Assembly (NCBI GenBank): GCA_016716265.1
Contig: JADJWQ010000001.1
Coordinates: forward strand, 1,364,001-1,428,000
From: Planctomycetota bacterium
GTDB taxonomy: Bacteria > Planctomycetota > UBA1135 > UBA2386
Length of the DNA: 64,000 bases
Reading direction: 5' to 3'
Made by a program: the position numbers and the translations under genes. Under the pieces are notes generated by a model that worked only from the letters and a program-made list of their open reading frames with translations, did not search any database and was not told the origin of the DNA. Position 1 is the first letter of the stretch; every line of letters begins with the position of its first letter. Shown here piece after piece: positions 31,088-40,193 of the stretch.

Positions 31088-31833
31088 CGGGTCTGGGTCG
31101 CTTCGAACAGTCGCGGCGCGGCCAGCGCCACGCCGACCGTCCACGCATTGTGGATCGCGTGCGCGAGCACGGGCGCGAAGAGGGTGCCGGTGCGCTGTCG
31201 CAGCCAGGCGAAGAACGCGCCGAGCAGCGTCAGCGGCAACAGGGTGTGGATGCCCGCATCGACGTGGATCAGCCCGAACAGCACGGCGGTGATCCACAGC
31301 GCTGCTCGCGGGCCGGCCATGCCCGTGATGCCGCGCAGCAGGTAGCCGCGGAACACCAGCTCCTCGAACAAGGGGCCGGCGATCACGACCGTGACCAGCG
31401 CGAGCGCGAGATCGACGCGCGCGGGATCGGTCGCGAACCAGGCGAGGTGTGGCTGCGCCGCCATCTCGACGCCGAGCTGCTCGAGCAGCAGCGGCTGCAG
31501 CACGAACGCGACCGGGATCCAGACCAGCAGGAACAGCAGGTAGCGTGGCAGCGTCAGCCACGCCCGCGAGCCCGGCCGCCACGAGCCGGCGGACGCGAAG
31601 GCGAGCGCGCACGGGACCACGACGACGTAGGCGACGAGCATCGCGCGGAACGCGGCCGGAACCCGCACGGCGTCGTCGGTCTCGTCGGCCGCGGTACCGG
31701 TCAGCAGGAACACGATCCCGCTGAGCACGAACGCCGCGAGGAACACACCGATCCCCGTCGCGACCTCCATGCGGGCCGCGAGCCGCGCGCGGAGCACGGT
31801 CATCCGGTCGGGCGTCTCGACCGGGTCCGTCAT
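31084..31833 (-). CDS. CPBP-family intramembrane metalloprotease
   Basis: 249 residues with about seven to eight membrane helices. The CPBP (CAAX protease and bacteriocin-processing) motifs are present: FEELVFRGYLLRG (EExxxR), then FGLIHVD (FxxxH) and HAIHNAW. The glutamates and histidines are the presumed metal and catalytic residues. Family members cleave prenylated or bacteriocin-type substrates or have unknown targets. Both ends are coupled by 4-nt ATGA overlaps, to thiG upstream and to the gamma carbonic anhydrase downstream, so all three are translated from one message. Why a protease sits here is unknown. Confidence 0.9.
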   Translation of the reverse strand: MTDPVETPDRMTVLRARLAARMEVATGIGVFLAAFVLSGIVFLLTGTAADETDDAVRVPAAFRAMLVAYVVVVPCALAFASAGSWRPGSRAWLTLPRYLLFLLVWIPVAFVLQPLLLEQLGVEMAAQPHLAWFATDPARVDLALALVTVVIAGPLFEELVFRGYLLRGITGMAGPRAALWITAVLFGLIHVDAGIHTLLPLTLLGAFFAWLRQRTGTLFAPVLAHAIHNAWTVGVALAAPRLFEATQTR

Positions 31834-32648
31834 TCGCCGGCGACCTCGATGCGTCCCGCGGTCGGCGACGAAGCGCTCGCATAGAGCCGCTTGCCCATCC
31901 GCCCCGCGAGCCACGCATCGCGGCCGGCCTCGCACGCGAGCCGCATCGCGCGCGCCATCCGCACGGGGTCCTTCGCCTTGGCGACCCCGGTGTTCAGCAG
32001 CACGCCATCGGCGCCGAGCTCCATCGCGATCGCGACGTCCGACGCCGTGCCGACGCCGGCGTCGACGATCACCGGCACGCTGGCGCGCTCGATGATGATG
32101 CGGATGTTGTTCGGGTTGAGGACGCCCTGCCCCGAACCGATCGGCGCGCCGGCCGGCATCACCGAGGCGACGCCGACGTCCTCGAGCCGCTTCGCGACGA
32201 CCGGATCGTCCGACGTGTAGCACAGCACCGTGAAACCCTCGGCGACCAGCGTCTTCGCGGCCTCGAGCGTGCCGACCGGATCGGGCAGCAGTGTGTCGGG
32301 ATCGCCGAGCACCTCGAGCTTGACGAGCTCCGACATGCCGGCCTCGCGGCCGAGCCGCGCGACGCGCACGGCGTCGTCCGCCGTGTAGCAGCCCGCCGTG
32401 TTCGGCAGCAGCGCGTAGCGGTCGGTGTCGAGGTAGTCGAGCAGCGTGCGGCCGGCGGGCACGCCGAGCGACAGCCGCCGCACGGCGACGGTCACGCACT
32501 CGGTGCCGGACGCGTCGAGCGCCTGCTGCATGATCGACAGGTCGTCGTACTTCCCGGTGCCGACGAACAGCCGCGACCCGAACACGCGCACACCGATCTG
32601 CAGCGGGCGGTCCTGCCGGGCGGGTTCGTCGCTCTGGAGCCAGGTCAT
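31830..32648 (-). CDS. thiG: Thiazole synthase ThiG
   Basis: Forms the thiazole phosphate ring of thiamine from deoxyxylulose phosphate, dehydroglycine and the sulphur carried by ThiS. The 272-residue TIM-barrel protein has VFGSRLFVGTGKYDD at the start, VKLEVLGD with the Schiff-base Lys, the phosphate-site phrase VPVIVDAGVG and LGADGVLLNTGVAKAKDP. The start is taken at 32648 (MTWLQSDEPARQD), giving near the usual family length of 255-260; an ATG 36 bp upstream is possible but adds a Pro-rich tail. thiS lies 59 bp upstream on the same strand; the end overlaps the CPBP gene by ATGA. Confidence 0.97.
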   Translation of the reverse strand: MTWLQSDEPARQDRPLQIGVRVFGSRLFVGTGKYDDLSIMQQALDASGTECVTVAVRRLSLGVPAGRTLLDYLDTDRYALLPNTAGCYTADDAVRVARLGREAGMSELVKLEVLGDPDTLLPDPVGTLEAAKTLVAEGFTVLCYTSDDPVVAKRLEDVGVASVMPAGAPIGSGQGVLNPNNIRIIIERASVPVIVDAGVGTASDVAIAMELGADGVLLNTGVAKAKDPVRMARAMRLACEAGRDAWLAGRMGKRLYASASSPTAGRIEVAGE

Positions 32649-32707
32649 GGGAGGGTGGGGCGGGAGGGCTGTCGGACGGGACATTCGACGCGGTCGCGGC
32701 CGGCTGG

Positions 32708-32947
32708 TCAGCCGCCGCCGACCAGCGTGACGATCTCCAGCACGTCGCCGTCGGCGAGCGCCACGCGCTCGAACTCGGGCTTGGGCACGATCTGCCGGTT
32801 GCGCTCGACCGCGGTGTGCGTGCGCGGCACGCCGAGCGCGGCGAGCAGGTCGGCGACGGTCGCCGGCGCTACCACCTCGCGGGGCTCGCCGTTGACGCGC
32901 AGCCGTAGCCTTGGCGGTGCGGCAGGACTCGGATCGGCGGTCGACAT
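32708..32947 (-). CDS. thiS: Sulphur carrier protein ThiS
   Basis: 79-residue ubiquitin-like protein with the required C-terminal Gly-Gly (TLVGGG end), which is adenylated and thiocarboxylated to carry sulphur to ThiG. The core LRVNGEPREVVAPATVADLLAAL is typical. It has a 12-residue extension at the N-terminus compared with the usual 65-70 residues. It is directly upstream of thiG. No thiF, thiO/thiH or thiE is in the window, so the other thiazole genes lie elsewhere. Confidence 0.94.
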   Translation of the reverse strand: MSTADPSPAAPPRLRLRVNGEPREVVAPATVADLLAALGVPRTHTAVERNRQIVPKPEFERVALADGDVLEIVTLVGGG

Positions 32948-33037
32948 CGGCAGGGGAGAAACCGGACAGCTTAGCGCGGTTGCGCGGTGGTCCCAACCGC
33001 TGAGTGACTCCGCCCGCCGGGCGCTCGCCGCAGGGAC

Positions 33038-33970
33038 CTACGACGCCGGACCGTGCGACGGGCCGACGTGCAGACGGAACAGGTCCGGGCGAGCGGAATG
33101 GCCACGCACGTCGAGGTCGAAGCGACCGCGCACGACCTGGTCGAGGTCGAGGTCGGCGACCAGCAGGTCGGCGCGGCCGTACAGCGGTCCCGCCAGCACG
33201 TCGCCGAACGGGTCGACGACGCAACTCCCGCCGCGGATCAGCACGGTGGCCGGGTCGTCGCCCTGCGGACACGCGTAGTCGGCCGGGTAGTCGGCGCGGG
33301 TCGCGAACTGGCAGGCGGACAGCACGAAGCAGCGGCCTTCGACCGCGATGTGCCGCATCGTCGCGATCCACACGTCGCGGTCGTCGACGGTCGGCGCGCA
33401 CCAGACCGTGACGCCACGCTCGTACAGTGCAGCGCGGTAGAGCGGCACGTAGTTCTCCCAGCAGATCGCCGCGGCCAGGGCGCCGGCCGGCGTGTCGACG
33501 ACCGGCAGTGTCGAGCCATCGCCCCGCCCCCAGATCAGCCGCTCGACCCCGGTCGGCACGAGCTTGCGGTGCCTGGCCAGCAGCGCGCCGTCGTCGCCGA
33601 TGAACAACGCCGTGCAATACAGCGTGCCGCCGTCGCGCTCGACGACGCCACAGACGACGAAGAGCCCGTGCGCGCGGGCCGCCGCGCCGATCCTCGCGAC
33701 GGCCGGCCCGGGCACGTCGATCGCGCCGGCGTGGTACCGGCGGAACCACTCGCGGCCCGCGTCGCTGCGCGTGCCGACGCGCGCACCGAAGTCGCTGCCC
33801 TTCGGGTAGCCGCCGACGAACGCCTCCGGCAGTACGACGAGCCGCGCTCCCGCTGCTGCGGCGCCCGCGAGGAGGTCGTCGAGCCGGTCGAGCGTCGCAC
33901 CGGTGTCGAAAGCGACCGGCGCGGCCTGGACGACCGCGACGCGGGTGAGGGCAGCGGGCGGAGTGACCAT
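33038..33970 (-). CDS. Nitrilase (carbon-nitrogen hydrolase)
   Basis: 310 residues of the aliphatic nitrilase branch. The catalytic triad is Glu49 (VVLPEAF), Lys136 (RHRKLVPT) and Cys170 (AAICWENYVPLYR). The ICWENYMP-type motif and VERLIWGRGDG are characteristic of true nitrilases, which turn nitriles into acids and ammonia, rather than amidases. The start at 33970 gives the normal N-terminus (RVAVVQAAP). It lies 90 bp upstream of thiS on the same strand; a functional link with thiamine synthesis is not established. Confidence 0.93.
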   Translation of the reverse strand: MVTPPAALTRVAVVQAAPVAFDTGATLDRLDDLLAGAAAAGARLVVLPEAFVGGYPKGSDFGARVGTRSDAGREWFRRYHAGAIDVPGPAVARIGAAARAHGLFVVCGVVERDGGTLYCTALFIGDDGALLARHRKLVPTGVERLIWGRGDGSTLPVVDTPAGALAAAICWENYVPLYRAALYERGVTVWCAPTVDDRDVWIATMRHIAVEGRCFVLSACQFATRADYPADYACPQGDDPATVLIRGGSCVVDPFGDVLAGPLYGRADLLVADLDLDQVVRGRFDLDVRGHSARPDLFRLHVGPSHGPAS

Positions 33971-34052
33971 CGTGTCGGTGCGCGGCAGGGTAGCGGTGAT
34001 CACGCGCGACCGGGAGTATGCTGAAGTCGTCACTCCGAACCCGCTTCTCGAC

Positions 34053-34571
34053 ATGCGCGCATCCCGGCATCCCCTGCTCTGGGTCTCGATCCTCGTGACA
34101 TGTGCGATCGCGCTCGCCGTCGTCGCGCTGCGCGACCGCGAGCAGCAGAACCCCGGACCGATCCCGAACTCCACCCCGCCCCCGGCGACGACCGACGCCG
34201 AGCAGCCGGCGCCACGCCAGGCCTCGGTACCGCCCCCCGCGCGCGACCTGTTCCGGGTCGACCCCGACACCACCCCCCGCGCGGACCGGGTCGAGCTTCC
34301 GGACGGGACCTGGGTCCCGGCGCTGAACGGCGCCAAGGACGCACGCGCTCCGCTGTGGCCCGAGGGCGTCCCCTACTCCCCGCTGGTCGGCCGGGAGCGG
34401 GCCTCGAACGGCCAGGACTGGTACGTCCACGAGGACGGCACCCGCTGGACGACGATCTACGGCTGGCGCGCGGATCTCGGCCGCATGGACGCGATCACGA
34501 ACGTGGCCACGCCGACCGCACCGCTGCCGATGGAACCTCCGGTGCCAGGGCCGGATCCGAGCGGGCGGTGA
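34053..34571 (+). CDS. Single-pass membrane protein of unknown function
   Basis: 172 residues starting at 34053, just before the membrane helix (LLWVSILVTCAIALAVVAL). A Pro/Thr/Ala-rich linker follows, then a compact region with NGQDWYVHEDGTRWTTIYGWRADLG, which has a repeated Trp-Tyr/Thr pattern. No domain family is recognised. It is divergent from the nitrilase, with 82 bp between starts, where a tatgct sequence at 34016 could be a -10 box. Confidence 0.65.
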   Translation: MRASRHPLLWVSILVTCAIALAVVALRDREQQNPGPIPNSTPPPATTDAEQPAPRQASVPPPARDLFRVDPDTTPRADRVELPDGTWVPALNGAKDARAPLWPEGVPYSPLVGRERASNGQDWYVHEDGTRWTTIYGWRADLGRMDAITNVATPTAPLPMEPPVPGPDPSGR

Positions 34572-34887
34572 CGCAGGCCTGTGACTGCGGCCGGGCGGAC
34601 GGTGCGCCGGACTCGACGAGCCCGTCAGCGCCGGTGTATTCTCCTGGAACGAGCGCCGAACGGCGCCTGCGGTCGATGATGGAACGGCGTGTGCCGCGCC
34701 TGCGACCCTGGCGATCGACGGCCGACGATGCCGGACCCGGCTCGACGCTCGTCTGAAGTGCCATCGCCCTGCTGCCCTGCGGAAGTCCGCCGGGCGCGCC
34801 CCTGCCGAGCGACGCGGTGCTCAGCTCCCTCTTCAGCTCCTCTCTTCTCCCTGTCCATGCGCGCGACATTGGCGCGCTCTCTCTCCT
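34572..34887. other. Intergenic region with a pyrimidine-rich leader
   Basis: About 315 bp without a gene. A perfect 6-bp inverted repeat, gcgccg-aa-cggcgc, lies at 34653-34666. The last 70 bp before the exported protein at 34888 are pyrimidine-rich (ctctcttctccctg and ctctctctcct) and have no Shine-Dalgarno sequence, so translation of that gene must start without one. Confidence 0.5.
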
Positions 34888-36072
34888 ATGCGCAACCAGT
34901 TCATCCTCGCCGCCACCCTCGCGGTCGCGGCTCCCGCTTTCGCGCAGAACCACGTCCTCTGGTACTACCCTGAGGGCACGACCCAGGGCTCGACCTCGTT
35001 CACGAGCCGCCACGGCCTCGCGGCCGCCGACGACGGCGACGCCTGCATGTGGTACCACGCGGACTTCTTCGCGTCCTGCGCGCAGATGGTCGATTCGACG
35101 CTGCCGGTCGGGCAGCAGCTCGTCAATCGTGTCTACGGCTGGCAGTTCCTGCTGCAGGACCAGAACGCCGCCACGATCCAGAGCTACGAGCTCGTGCTGA
35201 TCCCGAGCGACCCGGCGAACCCCGGCAAGCCGGATCCGAACGAGAACAACACGTGGCTGCGCACCGTGCCGGTCGCCGCACCGGGCGGCACCGGCATCGT
35301 CGCGTGGCGCATCAGCACGACGTTGGCGACGCCGTTCGACATGCCGAACAACGGCGACGACTTCCACGCCGGCGTCTTCCTGCCGAACGACGCCGGCTGG
35401 TCCGCGACGGACGGCATGTCGGTGCACATGACGATCTTCGGCAACGTGTCGGGTGCGACCGTGTGGGACCTGCCGAACCTGAATTTCCCGAATTCGGGCT
35501 ACCAGTTGCCGCAGTTCGTCAACGCGGTGAAGCGCACGGCGGCGCCGGGCGGTCCGCGGATCAACCCGGGCGTCCCCGCCACGGGATTCAACAACCGGAC
35601 GATGCACCTCGGCCTCGTCGTCAATAACCGCGCCGTCACGCTGAACATGGGCAGCGTCATCGATCCCGCTCAGCGCGGCGCAGGCGACAATCCGACGTTC
35701 GGCGCCGGTGGCTCGCTCCCGGATCACGCGGTCCGTTGGGACGGCATGGCGGCACGCATCTCCTCGCCTGCCCACGCGGGCGCGAGCTACGTGATCCTCG
35801 GCGGCTTCGGCTTCGGAGCTGGCTTCAACTGGGCGCCCGGCTTCACGCTGCCCGGGCTCGAGGGCGATCTGCGCGTCAACCCCGCGCTGGGTCTCTACTC
35901 GTTCGGCGCCGGCGCGCTCGACACCGCCGGCCGCGCGAGCCCGGTCATCGTCCCGTACCCGAACGGCTGGCGGTTCGCGGTCGGCTACATGGGCTTCCAG
36001 GCCGGCGTGCTCGACTTGGCGACCGGCACGGTCGTCGTGAGCAACGGCAGCGGCCTGTTCTCGGGCGACTGA
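34888..36072 (+). CDS. Exported protein with shared C-terminal module, function unknown
   Basis: 394 residues with signal peptide MRNQFILAATLAVAAPAFA before Gln. The body has no motif I can name; it is beta-rich with aromatic stretches such as NHVLWYYPEGT and YGWQFLLQDQNAATIQSYEL. Towards the end the sequence joins the C-terminal module seen in other exported proteins: GYMGFQAGVLDLATG, then VVVSNGSGLF. No ribosome binding site is present. It converges on the RlmI-like gene with a strong hairpin between the stops. Confidence 0.78.
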   Translation: MRNQFILAATLAVAAPAFAQNHVLWYYPEGTTQGSTSFTSRHGLAAADDGDACMWYHADFFASCAQMVDSTLPVGQQLVNRVYGWQFLLQDQNAATIQSYELVLIPSDPANPGKPDPNENNTWLRTVPVAAPGGTGIVAWRISTTLATPFDMPNNGDDFHAGVFLPNDAGWSATDGMSVHMTIFGNVSGATVWDLPNLNFPNSGYQLPQFVNAVKRTAAPGGPRINPGVPATGFNNRTMHLGLVVNNRAVTLNMGSVIDPAQRGAGDNPTFGAGGSLPDHAVRWDGMAARISSPAHAGASYVILGGFGFGAGFNWAPGFTLPGLEGDLRVNPALGLYSFGAGALDTAGRASPVIVPYPNGWRFAVGYMGFQAGVLDLATGTVVVSNGSGLFSGD

Positions 36073-36095
36073 GCCTCCGCTCGCCGACCGTGCGC

Positions 36096-36116
36096 GGCCG
36101 CGGGACTCCCGCGGCC
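36096..36116. terminator. Strong hairpin between convergent genes
   Basis: A perfect 9-bp stem ggccgcggg / cccgcggcc with a 3-base loop lies in the 55 bp between the convergent stops at 36072 and 36128. It lacks a T-run but is well placed for a bidirectional terminator. Confidence 0.6.
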
Positions 36117-36127
36117 TGCGGCTGCGG

Positions 36128-37312
36128 TCACCCCGGCTGCCGTTCGACCACGAGTACCTTCAGGTACTCCGATTCCGGCAGGGCCAGCCACACCGGGTGG
36201 TCCTCGCCCGCACCCAGCCGGGCGCGCAGCACCGCGCGGAACGGCAATCCCGCCGCGGCCTGGCGCACGACGTCCTCGAACGACGCGGGGGTCACGTGGT
36301 GGCTGCACGAGCAGGTGACGAGCAGACCGCCTGGCGCGAGCAGCCGCAATGCCGAGCGATTGAGGTCACGGTAGCCGCCCAGCGCGCCCTGGACCTCGCG
36401 GCGGCTCTTCGCGAACGCGGGCGGATCGACGATCACGAGACCGAAGCTCCGGCCCGCGCGACGCAGCTCGCGCAGGGCGTGGAACGCGCTCTCGGCGCGC
36501 GTCTCGAGGCCGGTGAGCCCGTTGCTCGACGCCGCGCGCTCGGCGAGCGCGAGCGCGCTGACCGACTCGTCGATCGCGAGAGCCGAGCGCGCCCCGCCAG
36601 CGAGCGCGTGGAGCGAGAACGCGCCCTGGTAGCAGAACGCGTCCAGCACGTCGCGTTCGCGGGCGTGCCCCTCGACGAACGCCCGGGCCGGTCGCTGGTC
36701 GAGGTAGAAGCCGGTCTTGTGGCCCTCGAACAGCCGCGCGACGTGGCGGACATCGCCCTCGCGGAACTCGACCTCCTCGACGCGCTGCCCGTGCAGCAGC
36801 AGCACGGTCTGATCGAGCCCCTCGAGCTTGCGCACCGCGAAGTCGTTGCGTGCGACGATGGCGCGGGGATCGACGCGCTCGACCAGCGCCTCGACGAGCT
36901 CGCCGCGCATCGCCTCGAGCACCGCCGAGCCGATCTGCACCGCGAGGCAGTCGGCGAAGCGGTCGACAACGAGCCCGGGCAGCCCGTCGGCCTCGCCGTG
37001 CACGAGGCGAACGCCCGCATCGGGGGCCGCCAGCTCGCCGGTCGCCCGCTGCGCGACCGCCGCGCCGAGCCGCTGCGCGAGGAACTCGTCCGGCGCGGGC
37101 GCAGCGGTGCCGGGCCAGCCCCCGCACAGCCGCAATGCGAGTCGCGATGCCGGCGACCACAGCCCGAGCCCGAGGTCACGGCCGCCGTCGTCGCACACAC
37201 GGACGAGCGCGGGCTCCGGTGGCCCGCCGCTCAGCTCGTCGGCATAGAACCACGGCCGCCCCTTGCGCGCGAGCTTCGTCGCACGCTCGCCGAGCCTCAC
37301 GGGATCCGTCAT
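36128..37312 (-). CDS. RlmI-like 23S rRNA (cytosine-C5) methyltransferase
   Basis: 394 residues. A PUA-like N-terminal domain (RATKLARKGRPWFYADEL) leads into a class I SAM methyltransferase of the RlmI/YccW family. Motifs are VHGEADGLPGLVVDRF, then GHKTGFYLDQR, DAFCYQGAFSLHA (SAM loop), IVDPPAFAKS and TCSCSHHV, where the Cys residues include the catalytic nucleophile. E. coli RlmI methylates C1962 of 23S rRNA; the same target is likely but unproved. The ATG at 37312 overlaps the TGA of the PIG-L gene (ATGA). Confidence 0.92.
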   Translation of the reverse strand: MTDPVRLGERATKLARKGRPWFYADELSGGPPEPALVRVCDDGGRDLGLGLWSPASRLALRLCGGWPGTAAPAPDEFLAQRLGAAVAQRATGELAAPDAGVRLVHGEADGLPGLVVDRFADCLAVQIGSAVLEAMRGELVEALVERVDPRAIVARNDFAVRKLEGLDQTVLLLHGQRVEEVEFREGDVRHVARLFEGHKTGFYLDQRPARAFVEGHARERDVLDAFCYQGAFSLHALAGGARSALAIDESVSALALAERAASSNGLTGLETRAESAFHALRELRRAGRSFGLVIVDPPAFAKSRREVQGALGGYRDLNRSALRLLAPGGLLVTCSCSHHVTPASFEDVVRQAAAGLPFRAVLRARLGAGEDHPVWLALPESEYLKVLVVERQPG

Positions 37313-38028
37313 CGGGCCTCCTCCGCTCCGACCTCGACGAACACGAACGCCTCCCAATGACCGCGGCCGCGCCCGGACATCAGGGAGCGATAGGCATTGA
37401 GCCCGAGGATCACGTGCTGGTAGTCGACGTAGCGGAGCTGCGTGACGTGGCACGCGAGAGCGCGGCGCTTGCGGTCGACGACCGACGTCACGTCGAGCAC
37501 GACGTCCGGGTCGAGCGGCGTCCACACCTCGTAGCCGAGCGCGAGACCGGCGAACGCCGCGCGCCCGAGCGCCGCTGCGACACCCGCGCACAGGGCACGG
37601 TGATCGCCGTTGCGCTCGCCGGGCCACGGTAGGTAGACGACGTCCGGCCGGAACGCGCTCAGCTCCTCGGCGGCGCGGCGCGCGACGGCTTCCAGATCCG
37701 CAGGTGCGACGACGCACGCGTCGCGGTAGCCCCAGAACGCGCAGTCCGTCACCCCGAGCTCGGCGAGCGCGGCCCGCGCCTCGGCGCGGCGGCGCTCCGC
37801 GTAGCCGTCGCGCGGGAACAGCGCGTCGGGGTCACCGGCGCTGCCGTCGGTCGCGAACACGACGCGCACGAGATCGCCCTGGTCGCGGTGCAGCGCGAGC
37901 GCACCGCCGGGCCCGATCGTCTCGTCGTCGGGGTGAGGCGCGAAGCACAGCACGCGGCCGCGCGGCGGCGTCGACCAGCAGCGGGCGTCGGGGGGCGGCG
38001 CGGGATCGTAGTCGGCGGGCAGACGCAT
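37309..38028 (-). CDS. PIG-L/LmbE-family deacetylase
   Basis: 239 residues. The zinc-binding motif APHPDDE (His32, Asp34-Asp35) and the later NGDHRA histidine define PIG-L/LmbE N-deacetylases, which remove acetyl groups from GlcNAc-type sugars in lipids or small thiols such as bacillithiol precursors. The substrate is unknown. The start at 38028 puts the motif at the usual place; longer upstream frames are shadows. It overlaps the RlmI-like gene by 4 bp, so the pair is translationally coupled. Confidence 0.9.
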   Translation of the reverse strand: MRLPADYDPAPPPDARCWSTPPRGRVLCFAPHPDDETIGPGGALALHRDQGDLVRVVFATDGSAGDPDALFPRDGYAERRRAEARAALAELGVTDCAFWGYRDACVVAPADLEAVARRAAEELSAFRPDVVYLPWPGERNGDHRALCAGVAAALGRAAFAGLALGYEVWTPLDPDVVLDVTSVVDRKRRALACHVTQLRYVDYQHVILGLNAYRSLMSGRGRGHWEAFVFVEVGAEEAR

Positions 38029-38174
38029 CGATGGGGAACGGGCGCAGCGGAGGAACCCGGGTCGGGGCCGGCGCTCCCATCGTGGACGACAGAGCGCTCG
38101 GCGGCCAGCCGACGCATTCCACGAGGTGTCGTGTCGCGACCGCTCGGTGGCCCCGCCGGTGCTTCGACCACAGG

Positions 38175-39989
38175 TCACCGCACCGTGAGCTGGATCGCAT
38201 TACCGATCCCGCGCACCGCGAACGGCCAGCGCGGGTCGAGCGTCAGCGCGGTGAACCAGAACGTCACGCCGACCAGACCGGGATCGCGAGGGATCACGAA
38301 TCCGCCGCGCGCATCGCCACGCGCATCGAGCGTACCCGCGGTGTTCGGGAACACGCCGGGTGCGTCGAGCTGGAGCGCGGTCAGGAAGTCCGGCGTGATC
38401 GGGATCGAGCGGGTGCCGAGCGGCAGCGGCGGCGGCCCGAGCAGCGACACCGGCATGAAGTACGCGCGCCCGGCGTCATCGGGGCTCGCGAGGTCGAGCT
38501 GCACGGTCGAGCCGACCAACGGGACGCCGGTCGCGACCAGCACCGGCACCGACAGGTCGGGCTCCAGGACGACGTCGAGCTCGACGGTCGCGTCGGTGCG
38601 CGTCGTGACGCGCAACGTGCGCGGCAGGTGACCGGCGGCCTCGAACGTCACGTCCCAGGTGCCGGCTGCACACCACAGGTGGTAGCGGCCGAAGCGTCCG
38701 CCCGAGCGGATCTCCTGACCGTGCTGGAACGTCTGGCCGGCCACCGTGATCCGTGCGTCGAGCGGCACGTGATCCCGCAGCGACCGCACGTGCCCGCGCA
38801 GCGGCACCGGCTTCTCCAGGAACCGCCGCACGGCGGGCCACACGCGGTCGACCTCGAGCAGCGTCGCGGGCCACGGCGGCTGGAACGCATCGCCCATCTC
38901 GACGAGGAACGCCATGGTCCCGCGCGTCGCGTGGTGCCACTCCATGTGGGTGCCGCAGCAGCACGACGTGTTGGTCGCATAGCTCATCAGCTGCGCCAGC
39001 TCGGCGTGCCACGGCCCGTAGTAGCCGCTCACCATCGGTGGCAGGGCCGCCGACACGATCGGATTGTGCGGAGGCCGCACGTCGCGCGAGTAGCTGTGGA
39101 AGTCGAACAGCCGCTCGAGCCCCTCGGCATCCGCGAGAGCGATCATGCACCGGGTCTCCGGCTCGGACGCGGCCGACGGGCCCTGGTAGGTGTCGCTGGA
39201 AGTGCGCGTGCTGGCCCCGCACTGCCCCCACATGAACGGATAATTCCTGTTCAGGTCGACGCCGAAGGTGCCATCACCATTGTCGCGCCGGTTCTTGCGC
39301 CACCACTGGTTGACGTTCCACACGGCGTCGAGACCGTCCGGGTTCATCGACGCGACGATCCAGATCTGGCTGTCGTCGACGATACGCGTGAGCCCGGGAT
39401 CGATGCCGTAGCCCTGGCACAGCTCGGTGGCGGTGCGCAGCGGGACCTCGATCGAGTTCAGCTCGCGCGCGTGGTTGTTGCCGCACACGACGAAGCTGGG
39501 CTCGTCCTCGTCGACAGCCGGATTGTCGGAGATCCGTAGCAGCCAGATGCGGCGACCGCCGTGCGTGAACGGCGCCCCGTAGCGGGACTGGAAGTCGTAG
39601 ACCTTCGCGATCGCGGGGTAGGACGCCTCGAGGCTGCGGAAGATCTGCTCGATCTGCTGGGGCGTCTTGTAGCTCGGGTCCGGCGATTCTGGCAGCGGCG
39701 GCAGCAGCTCGCGCAGCGGCCGCGACCGCTCGACGACCTGCACGAGAGCACCCGGCAGCTGGGCGCGCAGCCAGGCCAGCTCCGGCTCCGGCACGATCAC
39801 CTCGGTAACCACCTGAGCACCCGCGGTGTGGACGGCGTGGTCGTGGGCGTGGAAGCCGAGCGAGTCGAGGCGCGACGACATGTCGGCGGGAGCCAGGATC
39901 AAGCAGCGGAGCGAATCCTGTGCGGCGGCCGGGCCGGCGAGACCCGCTAGCGCACACATTCCGACGGAGAGGAGCGAGGTCACACGCAT
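38175..39989 (-). CDS. Exported M14 zinc carboxypeptidase with shared C-terminal module
   Basis: 604 residues with signal peptide ending GPAAA before Gln. An N-terminal pro-like region (to about 105) is followed by the M14 catalytic domain. The zinc ligands His173 and Glu176 are in NNHARELNSIE, the substrate-binding Asn-Arg is in DLNRNYPF, the third zinc ligand His is in FDFHSYSRD, and the catalytic Glu is in FLVEMGD. A regulatory-like beta domain then precedes the C-terminal module, which ends FWFTALTLDP...IGNAIQLTVR. It should digest peptides outside the cell. It is divergent from the esterase gene with 204 bp between the starts, which contain short tandem repeats. Confidence 0.93.
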   Translation of the reverse strand: MRVTSLLSVGMCALAGLAGPAAAQDSLRCLILAPADMSSRLDSLGFHAHDHAVHTAGAQVVTEVIVPEPELAWLRAQLPGALVQVVERSRPLRELLPPLPESPDPSYKTPQQIEQIFRSLEASYPAIAKVYDFQSRYGAPFTHGGRRIWLLRISDNPAVDEDEPSFVVCGNNHARELNSIEVPLRTATELCQGYGIDPGLTRIVDDSQIWIVASMNPDGLDAVWNVNQWWRKNRRDNGDGTFGVDLNRNYPFMWGQCGASTRTSSDTYQGPSAASEPETRCMIALADAEGLERLFDFHSYSRDVRPPHNPIVSAALPPMVSGYYGPWHAELAQLMSYATNTSCCCGTHMEWHHATRGTMAFLVEMGDAFQPPWPATLLEVDRVWPAVRRFLEKPVPLRGHVRSLRDHVPLDARITVAGQTFQHGQEIRSGGRFGRYHLWCAAGTWDVTFEAAGHLPRTLRVTTRTDATVELDVVLEPDLSVPVLVATGVPLVGSTVQLDLASPDDAGRAYFMPVSLLGPPPLPLGTRSIPITPDFLTALQLDAPGVFPNTAGTLDARGDARGGFVIPRDPGLVGVTFWFTALTLDPRWPFAVRGIGNAIQLTVR

Positions 39990-40115
39990 GGCGCGCTCGG
40001 TTCGAGGCGAGGGGAGCCGACCCAGGCTACCCGATGAGCAGCGTCACGTTGTCCACCGGTCGAAGGCGCGGAGCGTCGCAACCGCTCGATTCCGACTACG
40101 ATCGCAGCGCGCCGC

Positions 40116-40190
40116 CCCGCGTCACCCCGCGTCACCAGACTCCCCTGCACCGGGCTACCTTGCACCGGGCTACCTCGCACCAGGCCCGCC
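40116..40190. repeat. Two short tandem repeats upstream of the esterase gene
   Basis: A 10-bp unit (cccgcgtcac) is repeated twice at 40116-40135. Then a 15-bp unit (tgcaccgggctacct) is repeated twice exactly at 40146-40175, with a degenerate third copy to 40190. The array ends only 3 bp before the esterase ATG at 40194, so it occupies the leader and the ribosome-binding position. Confidence 0.85.
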
Positions 40191-40193
40191 GCG

